Source of the DNA: UBA8108 sp965659285
GTDB taxonomy: Bacteria > Planctomycetota > UBA8108
Assembly (NCBI GenBank): GCA_965659285.1
Contig: CBFHWB010000131.1
Location: 1-12,795, forward strand
DNA: 12,795 nt
Reading direction: 5' to 3'
Positions 1 through 6,921 of this stretch are shown here, piece by piece. Every line of letters starts with the position of its first letter. Position 1 is the stretch's first letter. The notes under the pieces were generated by a model. It had not been told where the DNA came from. It did not search any database and was given only the letters and a program-made list of their open reading frames with translations. The position numbers were made by a program, and so were the translations under genes.

Positions 1-2572
1 AGAGAGAATCGACCTTGTAATACTTCAGCCTGACTCCATAGACGCCAGCCTTGTAGGCCAGCCTCCGAGCCTTATCCACAGACTTCTCATCGGTGTCGAC
101 CCCGACCACCTGCAGACGGCTGCGTGCGGCGAGCTCCCAGGCGAGACGCCCATCTCCACTGGCAAGCACAAGGCAGATCCCCCGATCAATCCCTGTTTCA
201 TCGAGAATTCTCTGGGCGGCGTCAGCCGCCACGCTCGAGTCTTTTTCTCCGGAATACGGATTCAGCCCGGCTCGCACGGACGGCAGCGTGAGATTGAAAA
301 AATTATCGCACTCGTACTCTGCTGTGCTGAGCTCCTTACCCTCGACTCCCGTCACGATCCTGTAGGTATAGAGCCTGTTACGGGCGAGCCCTTTGAACTC
401 GAGCTCGTGCTCCTTGCGCGCCGCGCCGGGCCGTTCGAGCTTCTCCTGCTCCCCGCCCTTGGGGCCGAAAAGAACCGCCGTCTTCGATGCCTCGGCCGTC
501 TCCCAATTCACCACGGCGGTGTCCAGAGAGGTAAAATGCAGGAAGGGACCCGCCTTCAGGGTGAGCAGGCGTTCGGCGGGGACCGCAATGCCCCCGGGGC
601 CTCCGCCCTCGAGCTTTCTCGATCGACTGTTCTCGGCGCATTCAGCGGCGGAGAGGGCGCGGCTATAGACCCTCACCTCGTTCAGGGCGCCTCTCAACCT
701 GAAATACTCATCTTTGTCATGGTAGGCCGCCATCTCGTAAAACGCCGACGGTGGATAATCGATGGGGCCGCTCTGGGTTTTCCCGGCGGCCGCGAGCCTG
801 CCATCGACATAGAGCCTCATCTCGGCGCCGTCGTAGGTGCCGGCGACGTGATACCACTGCCCGGCCTTAAAATCCCGATCGGCGGTCATGTAGGTCATCG
901 CAGAGGCGCCGCCGGTTCCCTGGATCGCGAGGGAAAACTTCGAGCCTACATAGCCCAGGATCCAGCCCTTCTCGTAGCTGCCGTTGTCCTGGAAGGCGCC
1001 GATGATACAACCCCAGGGAGCTGCCTGGTCTATCCGGACCCAGGCCTCCGCCGAGATCGCCTTCACGGGCAGGTTCGCATCCTTGTGATCATCGGCAATT
1101 CTCAGGCTGGAAACCTGTCCTTCGAAATTCATCCCCTGGTGTTCACCTAGCTTTACCAGCCGGGGATTGCCCTGCGCCGCGGCGTGCTGCTTCCCGGCGA
1201 GATCGAATACCTTGCGTCCCTTGACCGCTCCGGACTGCAGCAGCCAGCGACCGACAAGTCCCGGACTCTTGAACGCGGGAACATCGAGCGCCTCGAGCTC
1301 TTCCTTCTTCCTCTCCGTGTTCCCCCTGGCTGGCTTCCCCTTGCCCGGCCTGAAACAGGCGATCCGGCCCTGGTCCGTACTGACAAAGAGAGCCCCGTCG
1401 GCTACCGCAAGGCCATAAACACCACCTTCTACCGCGCCCGTCCAGATCTGCTCGCCGTCGCTTGTACGGAAAGCGGCCACCTCGTCTATTCCTCCGGCGA
1501 AAACCGTATCGCCGGCAAGGATCATGGTCAGCGAATACTCGCCCGCGGTTCTCCACTTGCCCTTCTTGTTTTTACGATCCATCGCCGCCAGCGCGTGATC
1601 GCTCAGCATATAGGCCGTATCGCCGGCAATGATCATCTCGTTGCCATTCTTGAAGGTGGCGATCTTGCCGCGGCTCTTCTCGTTGCTGCCGGTGATCCAG
1701 CCCGTCTTATTGCCCGGTCCATGCAGGACATTGGAATCATCGGTAAGGAGAACGAAGCAACCACCACCACCCTGCAGCGAACCGAGCCGGGCTCCATCCG
1801 CCCGGCCAAAAAGAAGGGGCGCCACCCGGCCCTGGGGGGCGATGAGTCGACTGCTGGATGCGAGCAGGGCGCCCTCGAGAGTCAGCCCCCCGTACTTCTT
1901 CAGGAAACCTCCCCTGGAAGACGGCTTGCCGGTACTCGCGCTGACCGCGCTGATATAGGAATCCTTCCATGGCAGTAGAGAGTTGCCGAAATAAGCCATC
2001 CCCCTGTCCACCAGAACCCCGGAACGACAGGGCCAGAACGGAATGAAGTTGCCGTTATTGAGAATCAGGCGCCCGGGAATCTCAGGCCTCTTCCTCCAGA
2101 CCAGCTCACCATCGCGCTCCCGGATGCAGTAGGCGTAGCCATCATCAGAGCCGAAGTAAAGTTTCTTCGAATACCAGGTCGGCGCAATCCGAACCGGGGC
2201 ATCGGTAAAAAAGACCCATTTTTCCCGGCCGGTCTTCGCATCGAGACGATGCACGCCATGGTCAGCTGAAGAGCCGTAGTAAACCGAGCCATCGACAACG
2301 ATGACATGAAAAGCCGGATCGTAATTTCGCATCGACCGCAGTCCGCGAATTCCGGCGTAGGCATCCCACTTCGCCGGTCCGGCCCAGGCCGGCCGCGGCG
2401 CCAGAGCCGCCCGGTGAACCCACTTGAGCTCGAGCTTTTCAGCGACAAGCTTTTCAGCCGTTGTACCGCTGCGGCTGTTGTCATGACGGTAGGTCGGCCA
2501 ATCCGCGGACGGAAGCGGGGCGGCCGCGCCGAGGAAGATGAACAGGAAGACCGGGAATACAGTAAATTTCAT
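1..2572 (-). CDS. Exported PQQ-propeller / LamG / FnIII-like / SAM-methyltransferase fusion (3' end outside window)
   Basis: The minus-strand frame is open from the ATG at 2570-2572 to the window edge, 857 codons without a stop. Residues 1-23 form a signal peptide (MKF, then a hydrophobic run, ending in PLPSA). DWPTYRHDNSRSG follows, the usual opening of planctomycete PQQ-type propellers. Residues about 24-430 carry propeller-like repeats (VYYGSSADHGVHRLDAKTG, LYFGSDDGYAYCI, ALFVSTDQGRIACF). Residues about 440-640 are LamG-like (EAWVRI, GQWYHVAGTYDG, MRLYVDGRL, NEVRVYSRALS). Residues about 673-740 look like FnIII or purple-acid-phosphatase N-terminal sequence (TAVVNWET, YTYRIV). From about 795 a class I methyltransferase fold begins: motif I as LASGDGRLAWEL (about 798-809) and an acidic loop VGVDTDE (about 822-828). 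The start fits an AAGGGG Shine-Dalgarno seven bases upstream. Likely periplasmic or surface-exposed; substrate unknown. Domain calls are by eye. An intracellular-type methyltransferase on an exported protein is odd. Confidence 0.87.
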   Translation of the reverse strand, partial: MKFTVFPVFLFIFLGAAAPLPSADWPTYRHDNSRSGTTAEKLVAEKLELKWVHRAALAPRPAWAGPAKWDAYAGIRGLRSMRNYDPAFHVIVVDGSVYYGSSADHGVHRLDAKTGREKWVFFTDAPVRIAPTWYSKKLYFGSDDGYAYCIRERDGELVWRKRPEIPGRLILNNGNFIPFWPCRSGVLVDRGMAYFGNSLLPWKDSYISAVSASTGKPSSRGGFLKKYGGLTLEGALLASSSRLIAPQGRVAPLLFGRADGARLGSLQGGGGCFVLLTDDSNVLHGPGNKTGWITGSNEKSRGKIATFKNGNEMIIAGDTAYMLSDHALAAMDRKNKKGKWRTAGEYSLTMILAGDTVFAGGIDEVAAFRTSDGEQIWTGAVEGGVYGLAVADGALFVSTDQGRIACFRPGKGKPARGNTERKKEELEALDVPAFKSPGLVGRWLLQSGAVKGRKVFDLAGKQHAAAQGNPRLVKLGEHQGMNFEGQVSSLRIADDHKDANLPVKAISAEAWVRIDQAAPWGCIIGAFQDNGSYEKGWILGYVGSKFSLAIQGTGGASAMTYMTADRDFKAGQWYHVAGTYDGAEMRLYVDGRLAAAGKTQSGPIDYPPSAFYEMAAYHDKDEYFRLRGALNEVRVYSRALSAAECAENSRSRKLEGGGPGGIAVPAERLLTLKAGPFLHFTSLDTAVVNWETAEASKTAVLFGPKGGEQEKLERPGAARKEHELEFKGLARNRLYTYRIVTGVEGKELSTAEYECDNFFNLTLPSVRAGLNPYSGEKDSSVAADAAQRILDETGIDRGICLVLASGDGRLAWELAARSRLQVVGVDTDEKSVDKARRLAYKAGVYGVRLKYYKVDSL

Positions 2573-2588
2573 GCCGAAGCCCCTTCGG
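2573..2588 (-). promoter_or_regulatory. Shine-Dalgarno within a start-site hairpin
   Basis: Directly upstream of the ATG at 2572, the minus strand reads CCGAAG GGG CTTCGG: a perfect 6-bp stem (2574-2579 with 2583-2588) and a 3-base loop. The ribosome-binding candidate AAGGGG (2580-2585) overlaps the loop and one arm, seven bases before the ATG. Folding would restrict ribosome access, so translation of the propeller/methyltransferase gene may be damped or conditional. The sequence is certain; the regulatory role is inference. Confidence 0.4.
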
Positions 2589-2734
2589 TTCAGGGAATGC
2601 GAATGTTCTTTATCCTTGCCACTGCAGATAGTGTCCGACGCTGAGGTCCGATTTGCAACCGTCAAGCCCCCCTCTTGCCCTCAAGCCCACTCCCGCTTAA
2701 AAAAGGAGCACTCAAAACCTCCAGGAAACCAGCG
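2573..2734. other. Divergent intergenic region (162 bp)
   Basis: This spacer separates the minus-strand propeller gene from the plus-strand enolase-family gene and must hold promoters for both. On the plus strand, TTGCCC (2675-2680), a 16-base gap and TTAAAA (2697-2702) make only a weak sigma-70-like match. AAAAGGAG (2701-2708) is a strong Shine-Dalgarno-like string but has no start codon at a usable distance; the chosen ATG lies 26 bases further on. On the minus strand TTGACG occurs near 2660 without a good -10 partner. I see no small ORF or RNA gene here. Confidence 0.4.
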
Positions 2735-3904
2735 ATGAAAATAACCGGTATCGATTGTCACGTCCTCCTCGTGCCCGATGTTCGCAAGGACGCAACCTCC
2801 TCAGCCCAGGATGACATCGTCGTCTTCGTGCATACCGACGAGGGCATCACCGGCATTGGCGAGAGCGACGTCAACCCCTGGATCGCCCGGGCCTGCATCG
2901 AGGCCCCCAGCACCCACACCATGGGCATGGGCCTGACAGAGATGCTCCTCGGAGAGAACCCCCTCGACAATGAGCGCCTGTGGGAAAAGCTCTACACCGG
3001 CAGTTGCATGAACGGCCGACGCGGAGCTCTCATCTGCGCCATGGGAGCGATTGACATGGCCCTCTGGGACATCAAGGGCAAGGCGGCCGGGGTTCCGTGC
3101 TGGGAACTCACCGGGAAAGAGGCCCGCGACAGCATCCATCCCTACGCATCTCTTCAGCCCAATGGCGAAAGCTACGCGGAATACAAGGAGTCGCTGGTGT
3201 CCTGGGTGCTGCATGCGAAGGAGATCGGCTTCACCGCCGCCAAGCTGGAGGTTACCCTCAGCGGCCCCTACAACCACAGCGGCATGGACGAACCCGATGA
3301 AAAAGTCACCGAGGTCGTCGCCGCCTGCCGCGAGGCCGTTGGACCGAACTTCGTCCTCATGGTCGACGTCCAATACGCATGGAACGATGTCGAGCGAGCT
3401 CTCAACACCCTCAAGGACTGGAAAGATCTCGACATCTACTTCATCGAGACGCCCCTGCAGATCGATGACCTCGCCGGCTACGCCAGGCTGCATGATGAAT
3501 CACCGGTGCCTGTCGCCGCGGGCGAATGGCAGAACACCCGTTTCGAGTTCATCGACCTGATGGACATCGGCAAGGTCGACATAGCCCAGCCCGACGTTGG
3601 CCGCGTCGGCGGCCTGACAGAAGCTCTGCGGGTCTGTGACCTGGCGGCCGAACGCGGACGCAGGATCATCCCCCACTGCTGGAAGACGGGCATCAGCATC
3701 GCCGCCAGCGCCCACCTCGCCACGGTGACTCCTCACTGTCCCTTCTTTGAATTTCTCCCGGCCGAGCTCACCGACTCCCTGCTGCGGAAGGAGCTCGTCA
3801 AGGACGAGATCGAGCTGGTCGATGGCAAGCTGTCGATCCCGCGAAAGCCCGGCCTCGGCATCGAGGTCGACATGGACGCCCTGAGGAGCTTCGAACAGGA
3901 GTGA
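2735..3904 (+). CDS. Mandelate racemase/muconate lactonizing enzyme family protein (enolase superfamily), probable acid-sugar dehydratase
   Basis: A 389-aa enolase-superfamily enzyme of usual length, with an N-terminal capping domain and a modified TIM barrel. Metal ligands can be placed as D211 (LMVDVQ), E238 (YFIETP) and E264 (AAGEW). D287 (AQPDVGR) and H314 (IPHCW) are 27 residues apart, as in the Asp-His dyad of mandelate racemase, so this belongs to the MR subgroup that abstracts the alpha-proton of a carboxylate. E339 (FFEF) sits at the end of the barrel. The second-strand lysine motif reads K170-L-E172 instead of KxK. The substrate cannot be named; acid-sugar dehydration is likeliest. 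The ATG at 2735 has AGGAAA seven bases upstream. An in-frame TTG at 2675 would add 20 non-conserved residues and is rejected. The stop lies 4 bp from that of the convergent dehydrogenase, which could act in the same pathway. Confidence 0.9.
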   Translation: MKITGIDCHVLLVPDVRKDATSSAQDDIVVFVHTDEGITGIGESDVNPWIARACIEAPSTHTMGMGLTEMLLGENPLDNERLWEKLYTGSCMNGRRGALICAMGAIDMALWDIKGKAAGVPCWELTGKEARDSIHPYASLQPNGESYAEYKESLVSWVLHAKEIGFTAAKLEVTLSGPYNHSGMDEPDEKVTEVVAACREAVGPNFVLMVDVQYAWNDVERALNTLKDWKDLDIYFIETPLQIDDLAGYARLHDESPVPVAAGEWQNTRFEFIDLMDIGKVDIAQPDVGRVGGLTEALRVCDLAAERGRRIIPHCWKTGISIAASAHLATVTPHCPFFEFLPAELTDSLLRKELVKDEIELVDGKLSIPRKPGLGIEVDMDALRSFEQE

Positions 3905-3911
3905 GGCCTCA
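3902..3911. repeat. 10-bp palindrome spanning two convergent stop codons
   Basis: TGAGGCCTCA is a perfect palindrome. Its left arm is the TGA stop of the enolase-family gene (3902-3904) and its right arm is the complement of the TGA stop of the dehydrogenase (3909-3911). CTGAGG also occurs at 3881-3886 and could pair with CCTCAG at 3907-3912 across a 20-base loop. There is no T-tract, so this is not a classical intrinsic terminator. The two transcripts must overlap at their 3' ends. Confidence 0.5.
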
Positions 3912-4610
3912 GAAGTTGTTCTCGACCATGGGCCGGAAGGTCAGTTCGTGCACGACCAGGTCCTCGGGCAAGGTCAGAGCCGTGAGTACGGCGTCGGCGA
4001 CACTCGAGGGCTTCATGTAGTCGGGCCTCGGGTTGGGCCTGAAATCGGTGTCCGTCCCGCCGGGGTAGACGGCGGTCACCCGGATCCCATCCTCGAGCAC
4101 CTCCTTGCGGAATACGTTGGTGAGCGCCCGGAGTCCTTCCTTGGCCGCGGTGTAGGCGCCCATCGTCGCCATGTCGCTATGGCACACGGTTGAGAGGATA
4201 TTGATGACGTGTCCCCCTCCCCTCTCCTTCATCTCCCGGGCCGTCTCGCGCATGAGCAGAAAGGGCGCCCGCAGGTTCACAGCCATGATGGAATCGAACT
4301 CATCAGTGCCGACCTCCGCCAGGGGCGCCTTGCGCGGATTGAAACCGGCGTTGTTGACGAGGATATCGATTCCGCCGAGCTCGGTCCTGACCTTCTCCAG
4401 GAACTCGAGCGCCGGGGTCTCGAGGCTGAGATCGAAGGCCGCCGTCACCACCGGCGTCGCAAGCGACCCCTCCAGTTCAGAGAGCGCGGCCTCGTCGCGA
4501 CCACAGACACCCAGCCGGGCCCCCTCGGCCGAAAGCCGGCGCGCCAGTGACCTGCCGATACCGCGGGTGGCTCCAGTCACCACCACGGTCTTCCCATCGA
4601 GTGCTCCCAT
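3909..4610 (-). CDS. Short-chain dehydrogenase/reductase (classical SDR)
   Basis: A 233-aa classical SDR with a Rossmann fold, expected to be a soluble NAD(P)-dependent alcohol/ketone oxidoreductase. The dinucleotide motif is TGATRGIG (12-19) and the structural NNAG motif is 86-89. The catalytic residues are S140 (NILST), Y153 and K157 (YTAAK), with PGG at 183-185 after the sixth strand. The GRDE stretch near 38 is common in NADP-preferring members, so NADPH is likely. The start at 4610 has GGAGG six bases upstream; a longer in-frame version to 4694 would add a non-conserved 28-residue leader and is rejected. Substrate specificity cannot be read. It converges on the enolase-family gene and diverges from the phosphatase gene, so it is probably its own transcription unit. 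A role in sugar-acid or polyol metabolism with its neighbour is speculation. Confidence 0.92.
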   Translation of the reverse strand: MGALDGKTVVVTGATRGIGRSLARRLSAEGARLGVCGRDEAALSELEGSLATPVVTAAFDLSLETPALEFLEKVRTELGGIDILVNNAGFNPRKAPLAEVGTDEFDSIMAVNLRAPFLLMRETAREMKERGGGHVINILSTVCHSDMATMGAYTAAKEGLRALTNVFRKEVLEDGIRVTAVYPGGTDTDFRPNPRPDYMKPSSVADAVLTALTLPEDLVVHELTFRPMVENNF

Positions 4611-4709
4611 CCCTGACCTCCATTGCTGTAAAATCGGTCCTGTTCCCCCACCGCCGGGTACAGCAAGATATCGCAAGACACCTCGCGCAGGCAATCACAC
4701 ACCAGGAAC
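4611..4709. other. Divergent intergenic region between dehydrogenase and phosphatase genes (99 bp)
   Basis: This spacer must carry promoters for two genes pointing away from each other. The dehydrogenase side has a good GGAGG ribosome-binding site (about 4617-4621, minus strand). The phosphatase side has only AGGAA immediately before the ATG, which is closer than usual. I see no consensus -35/-10 pair or clear operator. Confidence 0.4.
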
Positions 4710-5177
4710 ATGAGCGCTGAAAGACAGGTCATCTTTATCTGCAGCGGTAACATCTGCCGCTCCCCCATGGCCGAGGCGCTGCTCGCATCGAGAAGCTCCT
4801 CGCACAGAGACTCCTTCGCAGTCGACTCGGCCGGAACCCTGGGAATCGAAGATCACGCCGCCAACCCGGATGCCGTCAGGGCTCTTGAGGAGGCCGGCAT
4901 CGATCTCAAAAACCATCGTTCCCGCGCAATAACCGATGAACTCCTCGTAAATGCCTTCGCGATCGTCGTCATGGCTCCCGAGCATGAAGAATACCTGCTG
5001 AGTCGGCACCCGGACTCGGCCGGAGCCATCGTACGGCTCTGGGAATTCTGTCCCGAGGGTCAGTCCGCCGGCGAAATCGAAGATCCTCTCGGCCGTGGCC
5101 TGGATGAATTCAGAAGAATCCGGGGCCTGGTCAGTGAAGCCCTCGAACATTGGCTCAACACGCTGGATGATGCCTGA
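4710..5177 (+). CDS. Low-molecular-weight protein phosphatase (Tyr or Arg phosphatase family)
   Basis: A 155-aa cytoplasmic phosphatase, normal length for the family. The N-terminal P-loop FICSGNICRSPMAEAL gives the CX5R signature with nucleophile C11, R17 and S18. The general acid is D125 in EIEDPLG. No tyrosine follows the DP, unlike the DPYY of many tyrosine phosphatases; the DPLGRGLDEF stretch looks more like the YwlE arginine-phosphatase branch. The P-loop residue that is Thr in YwlE (CTGNTCRS) is Ile15 here, the residue usual in tyrosine phosphatases, so phosphotyrosine and phosphoarginine both remain possible. The start is fixed by the P-loop lying at the usual distance from the N-terminus; its Shine-Dalgarno is poor. 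It heads a probable cluster with endonuclease III (56-bp gap). No partner kinase is seen in the window. Confidence 0.92.
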   Translation: MSAERQVIFICSGNICRSPMAEALLASRSSSHRDSFAVDSAGTLGIEDHAANPDAVRALEEAGIDLKNHRSRAITDELLVNAFAIVVMAPEHEEYLLSRHPDSAGAIVRLWEFCPEGQSAGEIEDPLGRGLDEFRRIRGLVSEALEHWLNTLDDA

Positions 5178-5233
5178 CAGAGGCGCTTAGTCACTTCAAG
5201 CCGGGCCGCTGAGCGGGTATCCTCTTTCGAGCC

Positions 5234-5911
5234 ATGAAGCGCCTGCAAAAAGCCGAGAAGATCCACTCCATCCTGGATGAACTCTACGAGGATCCCCCGA
5301 TCCCCCTCGACCACAAGGATCCCTACACCCTGCTCGTGTCGGTACTCCTGTCAGCCCAGACCACCGACAAGCGGGTGAACCTGGTCACTCCCGAGCTCTT
5401 TCGCCGGGGACCGACTCCACAGAAGATGGTCAAGCTCGAAGTCGATGAGATCCTCTCCAGCATTCGAACCTGCGGGCTCGCCCCCGGCAAGGCGCGCAAC
5501 ATCCACGCCCTGTCGAAAATCCTCCTGGATAAACACGGCGGCCAGGTTCCCGCCGACATGGAACAGCTTGAGGCCCTCCCCGGAGTCGGACACAAGACAG
5601 CCAGTGTCGTCATGATCCAGGCCTTCAACCAGCCGGCTTTCCCCGTCGACACCCACATCCACCGCCTCGCGGCCCGCTGGGGGCTCTCCAACGGAAAAAA
5701 CGTCGAGAAGACCGAACGCGACCTGAAGGCCGTCTTTCCCCGCGAAAGCTGGGCGAAGCTCCACCTCCAGATCATCTACTTCGGCCGCGAACACTGCCCG
5801 GCACTCGGCCACGACCTCGCCGAATGCCCGATCTGCTCCTGGACGGCGACAAAAAAGCGCATCGCCGAGGAGGCGAAGAAAAACTCACCTCGGTCCAGGG
5901 CGCGTAAATAG
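5234..5911 (+). CDS. nth: Endonuclease III (DNA glycosylase/AP lyase), variant iron-sulfur motif
   Basis: A 225-aa bifunctional DNA glycosylase/AP lyase of the HhH-GPD superfamily for base excision repair of oxidised pyrimidines. LLSAQTTDKRV (38-48) is the conserved N-terminal motif. The helix-hairpin-helix is LPGVGHKTA (115-123) with the catalytic lysine K121. The catalytic aspartate is D139 in VDTHIHRLA. E. coli Nth binds a [4Fe-4S] cluster through C-x6-C-x2-C-x5-C. Here the C-terminal segment has only C188, C198 and C201 (C-x9-C-x2-C) followed by SWTATKK, with no fourth cysteine. The cluster may be absent or bound differently; catalytic residues are intact. The tail is basic (SPRSRARK). 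It lies 56 bp after the phosphatase and 22 bp before the guanidino hydrolase, all plus strand, so co-transcription is plausible. The start is supported by the usual N-terminus, not by a clear ribosome-binding site. Confidence 0.95.
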   Translation: MKRLQKAEKIHSILDELYEDPPIPLDHKDPYTLLVSVLLSAQTTDKRVNLVTPELFRRGPTPQKMVKLEVDEILSSIRTCGLAPGKARNIHALSKILLDKHGGQVPADMEQLEALPGVGHKTASVVMIQAFNQPAFPVDTHIHRLAARWGLSNGKNVEKTERDLKAVFPRESWAKLHLQIIYFGREHCPALGHDLAECPICSWTATKKRIAEEAKKNSPRSRARK

Positions 5912-5933
5912 CCCCGGCGAGAGCAGACCCTCG

Positions 5934-6851
5934 ATGGCCATCATCCACACAACAGCTGACAGCTTCCTCGAGATCGCCGCCCGGCAGACCCCTGGAACCC
6001 CTGCGGTAATGAAGGAGGCCCTGCTTGTTTCCCCCGAAGGCTTCGGCCTGAGCGAGCAGTCCGCCGCCGACAACCCCTACATGACGACGGGGCTCCCTCT
6101 CGACCTCGACAAGGCCTCCCGGCAACATGAGACCCTGGTGTCGAAGCTGGAAGAACTCGGCGTCAAGACGCACATCTTCAGCGGAATCGCGGGACAGGCT
6201 GATGGCGTCTTCCCCAATAACGTCTTCGCCGCCGCCCCGGGGCGCCTGGTCATCGGCTCCATGCGCCATCCCGTACGGAGAAAAGAGGCCGAACGGGAAG
6301 ACATCCGCGCCTTCTTCAGCGAAACCCTGGGCTACGAAATCCGGGACCTCTCGATGGAAGCCTGCATTGCTGAGATGACCGGCCCACTGGTGATCGACCG
6401 CGCCAGGAACATCGGCTTCTGCGGAATGAGCCCACGGGTTGACGAAACGGGCTGCGCGCTCATGGCGGAGGCGCTCGGCCTCGACGCAACGCTGCGCTTC
6501 GACCTCGCGGAAGGTGAATACCACACGAATCTCGTCCTTGCCATCGCGGCGGGAGAGCTCTGCCTTGTTCATCCCGGCTCCGTCCCGAACCCTTTCCTGC
6601 TCAAATCGCTGCGGGCAATCTACGAAGACAGGGTGCTGTTGCTGCGTGAAAGCGAAAAAAACGCTTTCGCCGGTAACTGCATCGCCGCCACCGAAAAAGA
6701 TCTCCTCTTCAGCCAGAAGGCAAAAAACGTTCTGCGGGAAGAAACTATAACAGCCCTCGAAGACTGGAGCTTTCGGATCCATTTCCTCGATGTCAGCGAA
6801 TTCGAAAAAGCGGGGGGGAGTGTCCGCTGCCTGGTAGCCGAGATTTTCTAA
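5934..6851 (+). CDS. Guanidino-modifying enzyme family hydrolase (CtlX/DDAH-like)
   Basis: A 305-aa pentein-fold protein resembling the CtlX (citrulline utilisation) and dimethylarginine dimethylaminohydrolase branch. These enzymes attack the guanidine or ureido carbon of arginine derivatives through a cysteine thiolate. Visible landmarks: DGVFPNNVF (90-98, substrate-contacting Asp90), EMTGPLVIDR (147-156, likely acidic residue E147), EYHTNLVLAI with H197, AGNCIA (246-251), and the C-terminal nucleophile in GGSVRCLVAEIF, C299. The order Asp, Glu, His, Cys matches the superfamily. The exact substrate (citrulline, arginine, methylarginine) cannot be decided. It follows nth by 22 bp with a weak ribosome-binding site and is probably the last gene of the phosphatase-nth unit. 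No arginine or citrulline pathway partner is nearby, so context does not help with function. Cytoplasmic; no signal peptide seen. Confidence 0.85.
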   Translation: MAIIHTTADSFLEIAARQTPGTPAVMKEALLVSPEGFGLSEQSAADNPYMTTGLPLDLDKASRQHETLVSKLEELGVKTHIFSGIAGQADGVFPNNVFAAAPGRLVIGSMRHPVRRKEAEREDIRAFFSETLGYEIRDLSMEACIAEMTGPLVIDRARNIGFCGMSPRVDETGCALMAEALGLDATLRFDLAEGEYHTNLVLAIAAGELCLVHPGSVPNPFLLKSLRAIYEDRVLLLRESEKNAFAGNCIAATEKDLLFSQKAKNVLREETITALEDWSFRIHFLDVSEFEKAGGSVRCLVAEIF

Positions 6852-6881
6852 TCAGCCCTGATCCACGATTCTTTTTTTTTT
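6852..6881 (+). terminator. Weak hairpin plus T10 tract after the hydrolase gene
   Basis: ATCAGCCCTGAT (6851-6862) is an inverted repeat that can form about a 4-bp stem with a GCCC loop, followed by nine bases and then ten consecutive T (6872-6881). The T-run suits intrinsic termination of the upstream cluster but the stem is short and not adjacent to it. The T-tract may instead belong to the promoter that follows. Low confidence as a terminator. Confidence 0.3.
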
Positions 6882-6907
6882 GTAACTCGCCAATGAAAAA
6901 ATATAAT
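6880..6907 (+). promoter_or_regulatory. Sigma-70-like promoter for the TonB-dependent receptor
   Basis: TTGTAA (6880-6885, four of six to TTGACA), a 16-base spacer and a perfect TATAAT (6902-6907) form the best promoter match in the window. It lies in an AT-rich island within GC-rich sequence. Transcription would begin near 6914, about eight bases before the ATG at 6922. The short leader (CTCCATC) has no Shine-Dalgarno, so the receptor mRNA would be nearly leaderless. I see no Fur-box-like repeat overlapping it. Confidence 0.6.
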
Positions 6908-6921
6908 CTCGTCTCTCCATC

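Noticed and set aside
407..1978. Plus-strand frames of 247 aa (407-1150) and 264 aa (1184-1978)
   Set aside because: Both lie inside the continuous minus-strand propeller/LamG frame, which has a signal peptide and domain motifs. The plus-strand translations show none.
2675..2734. TTG start extending the enolase-family protein by 20 residues
   Set aside because: The extra residues are proline/lysine-rich and unlike the family N-terminus. The ATG at 2735 begins with the typical MKITGIDCHV and has a nearby AGGAAA.
5772..6782. 336-aa minus-strand frame opposite the guanidino hydrolase
   Set aside because: Antisense shadow; the plus-strand frame has the complete catalytic residue set of its family.
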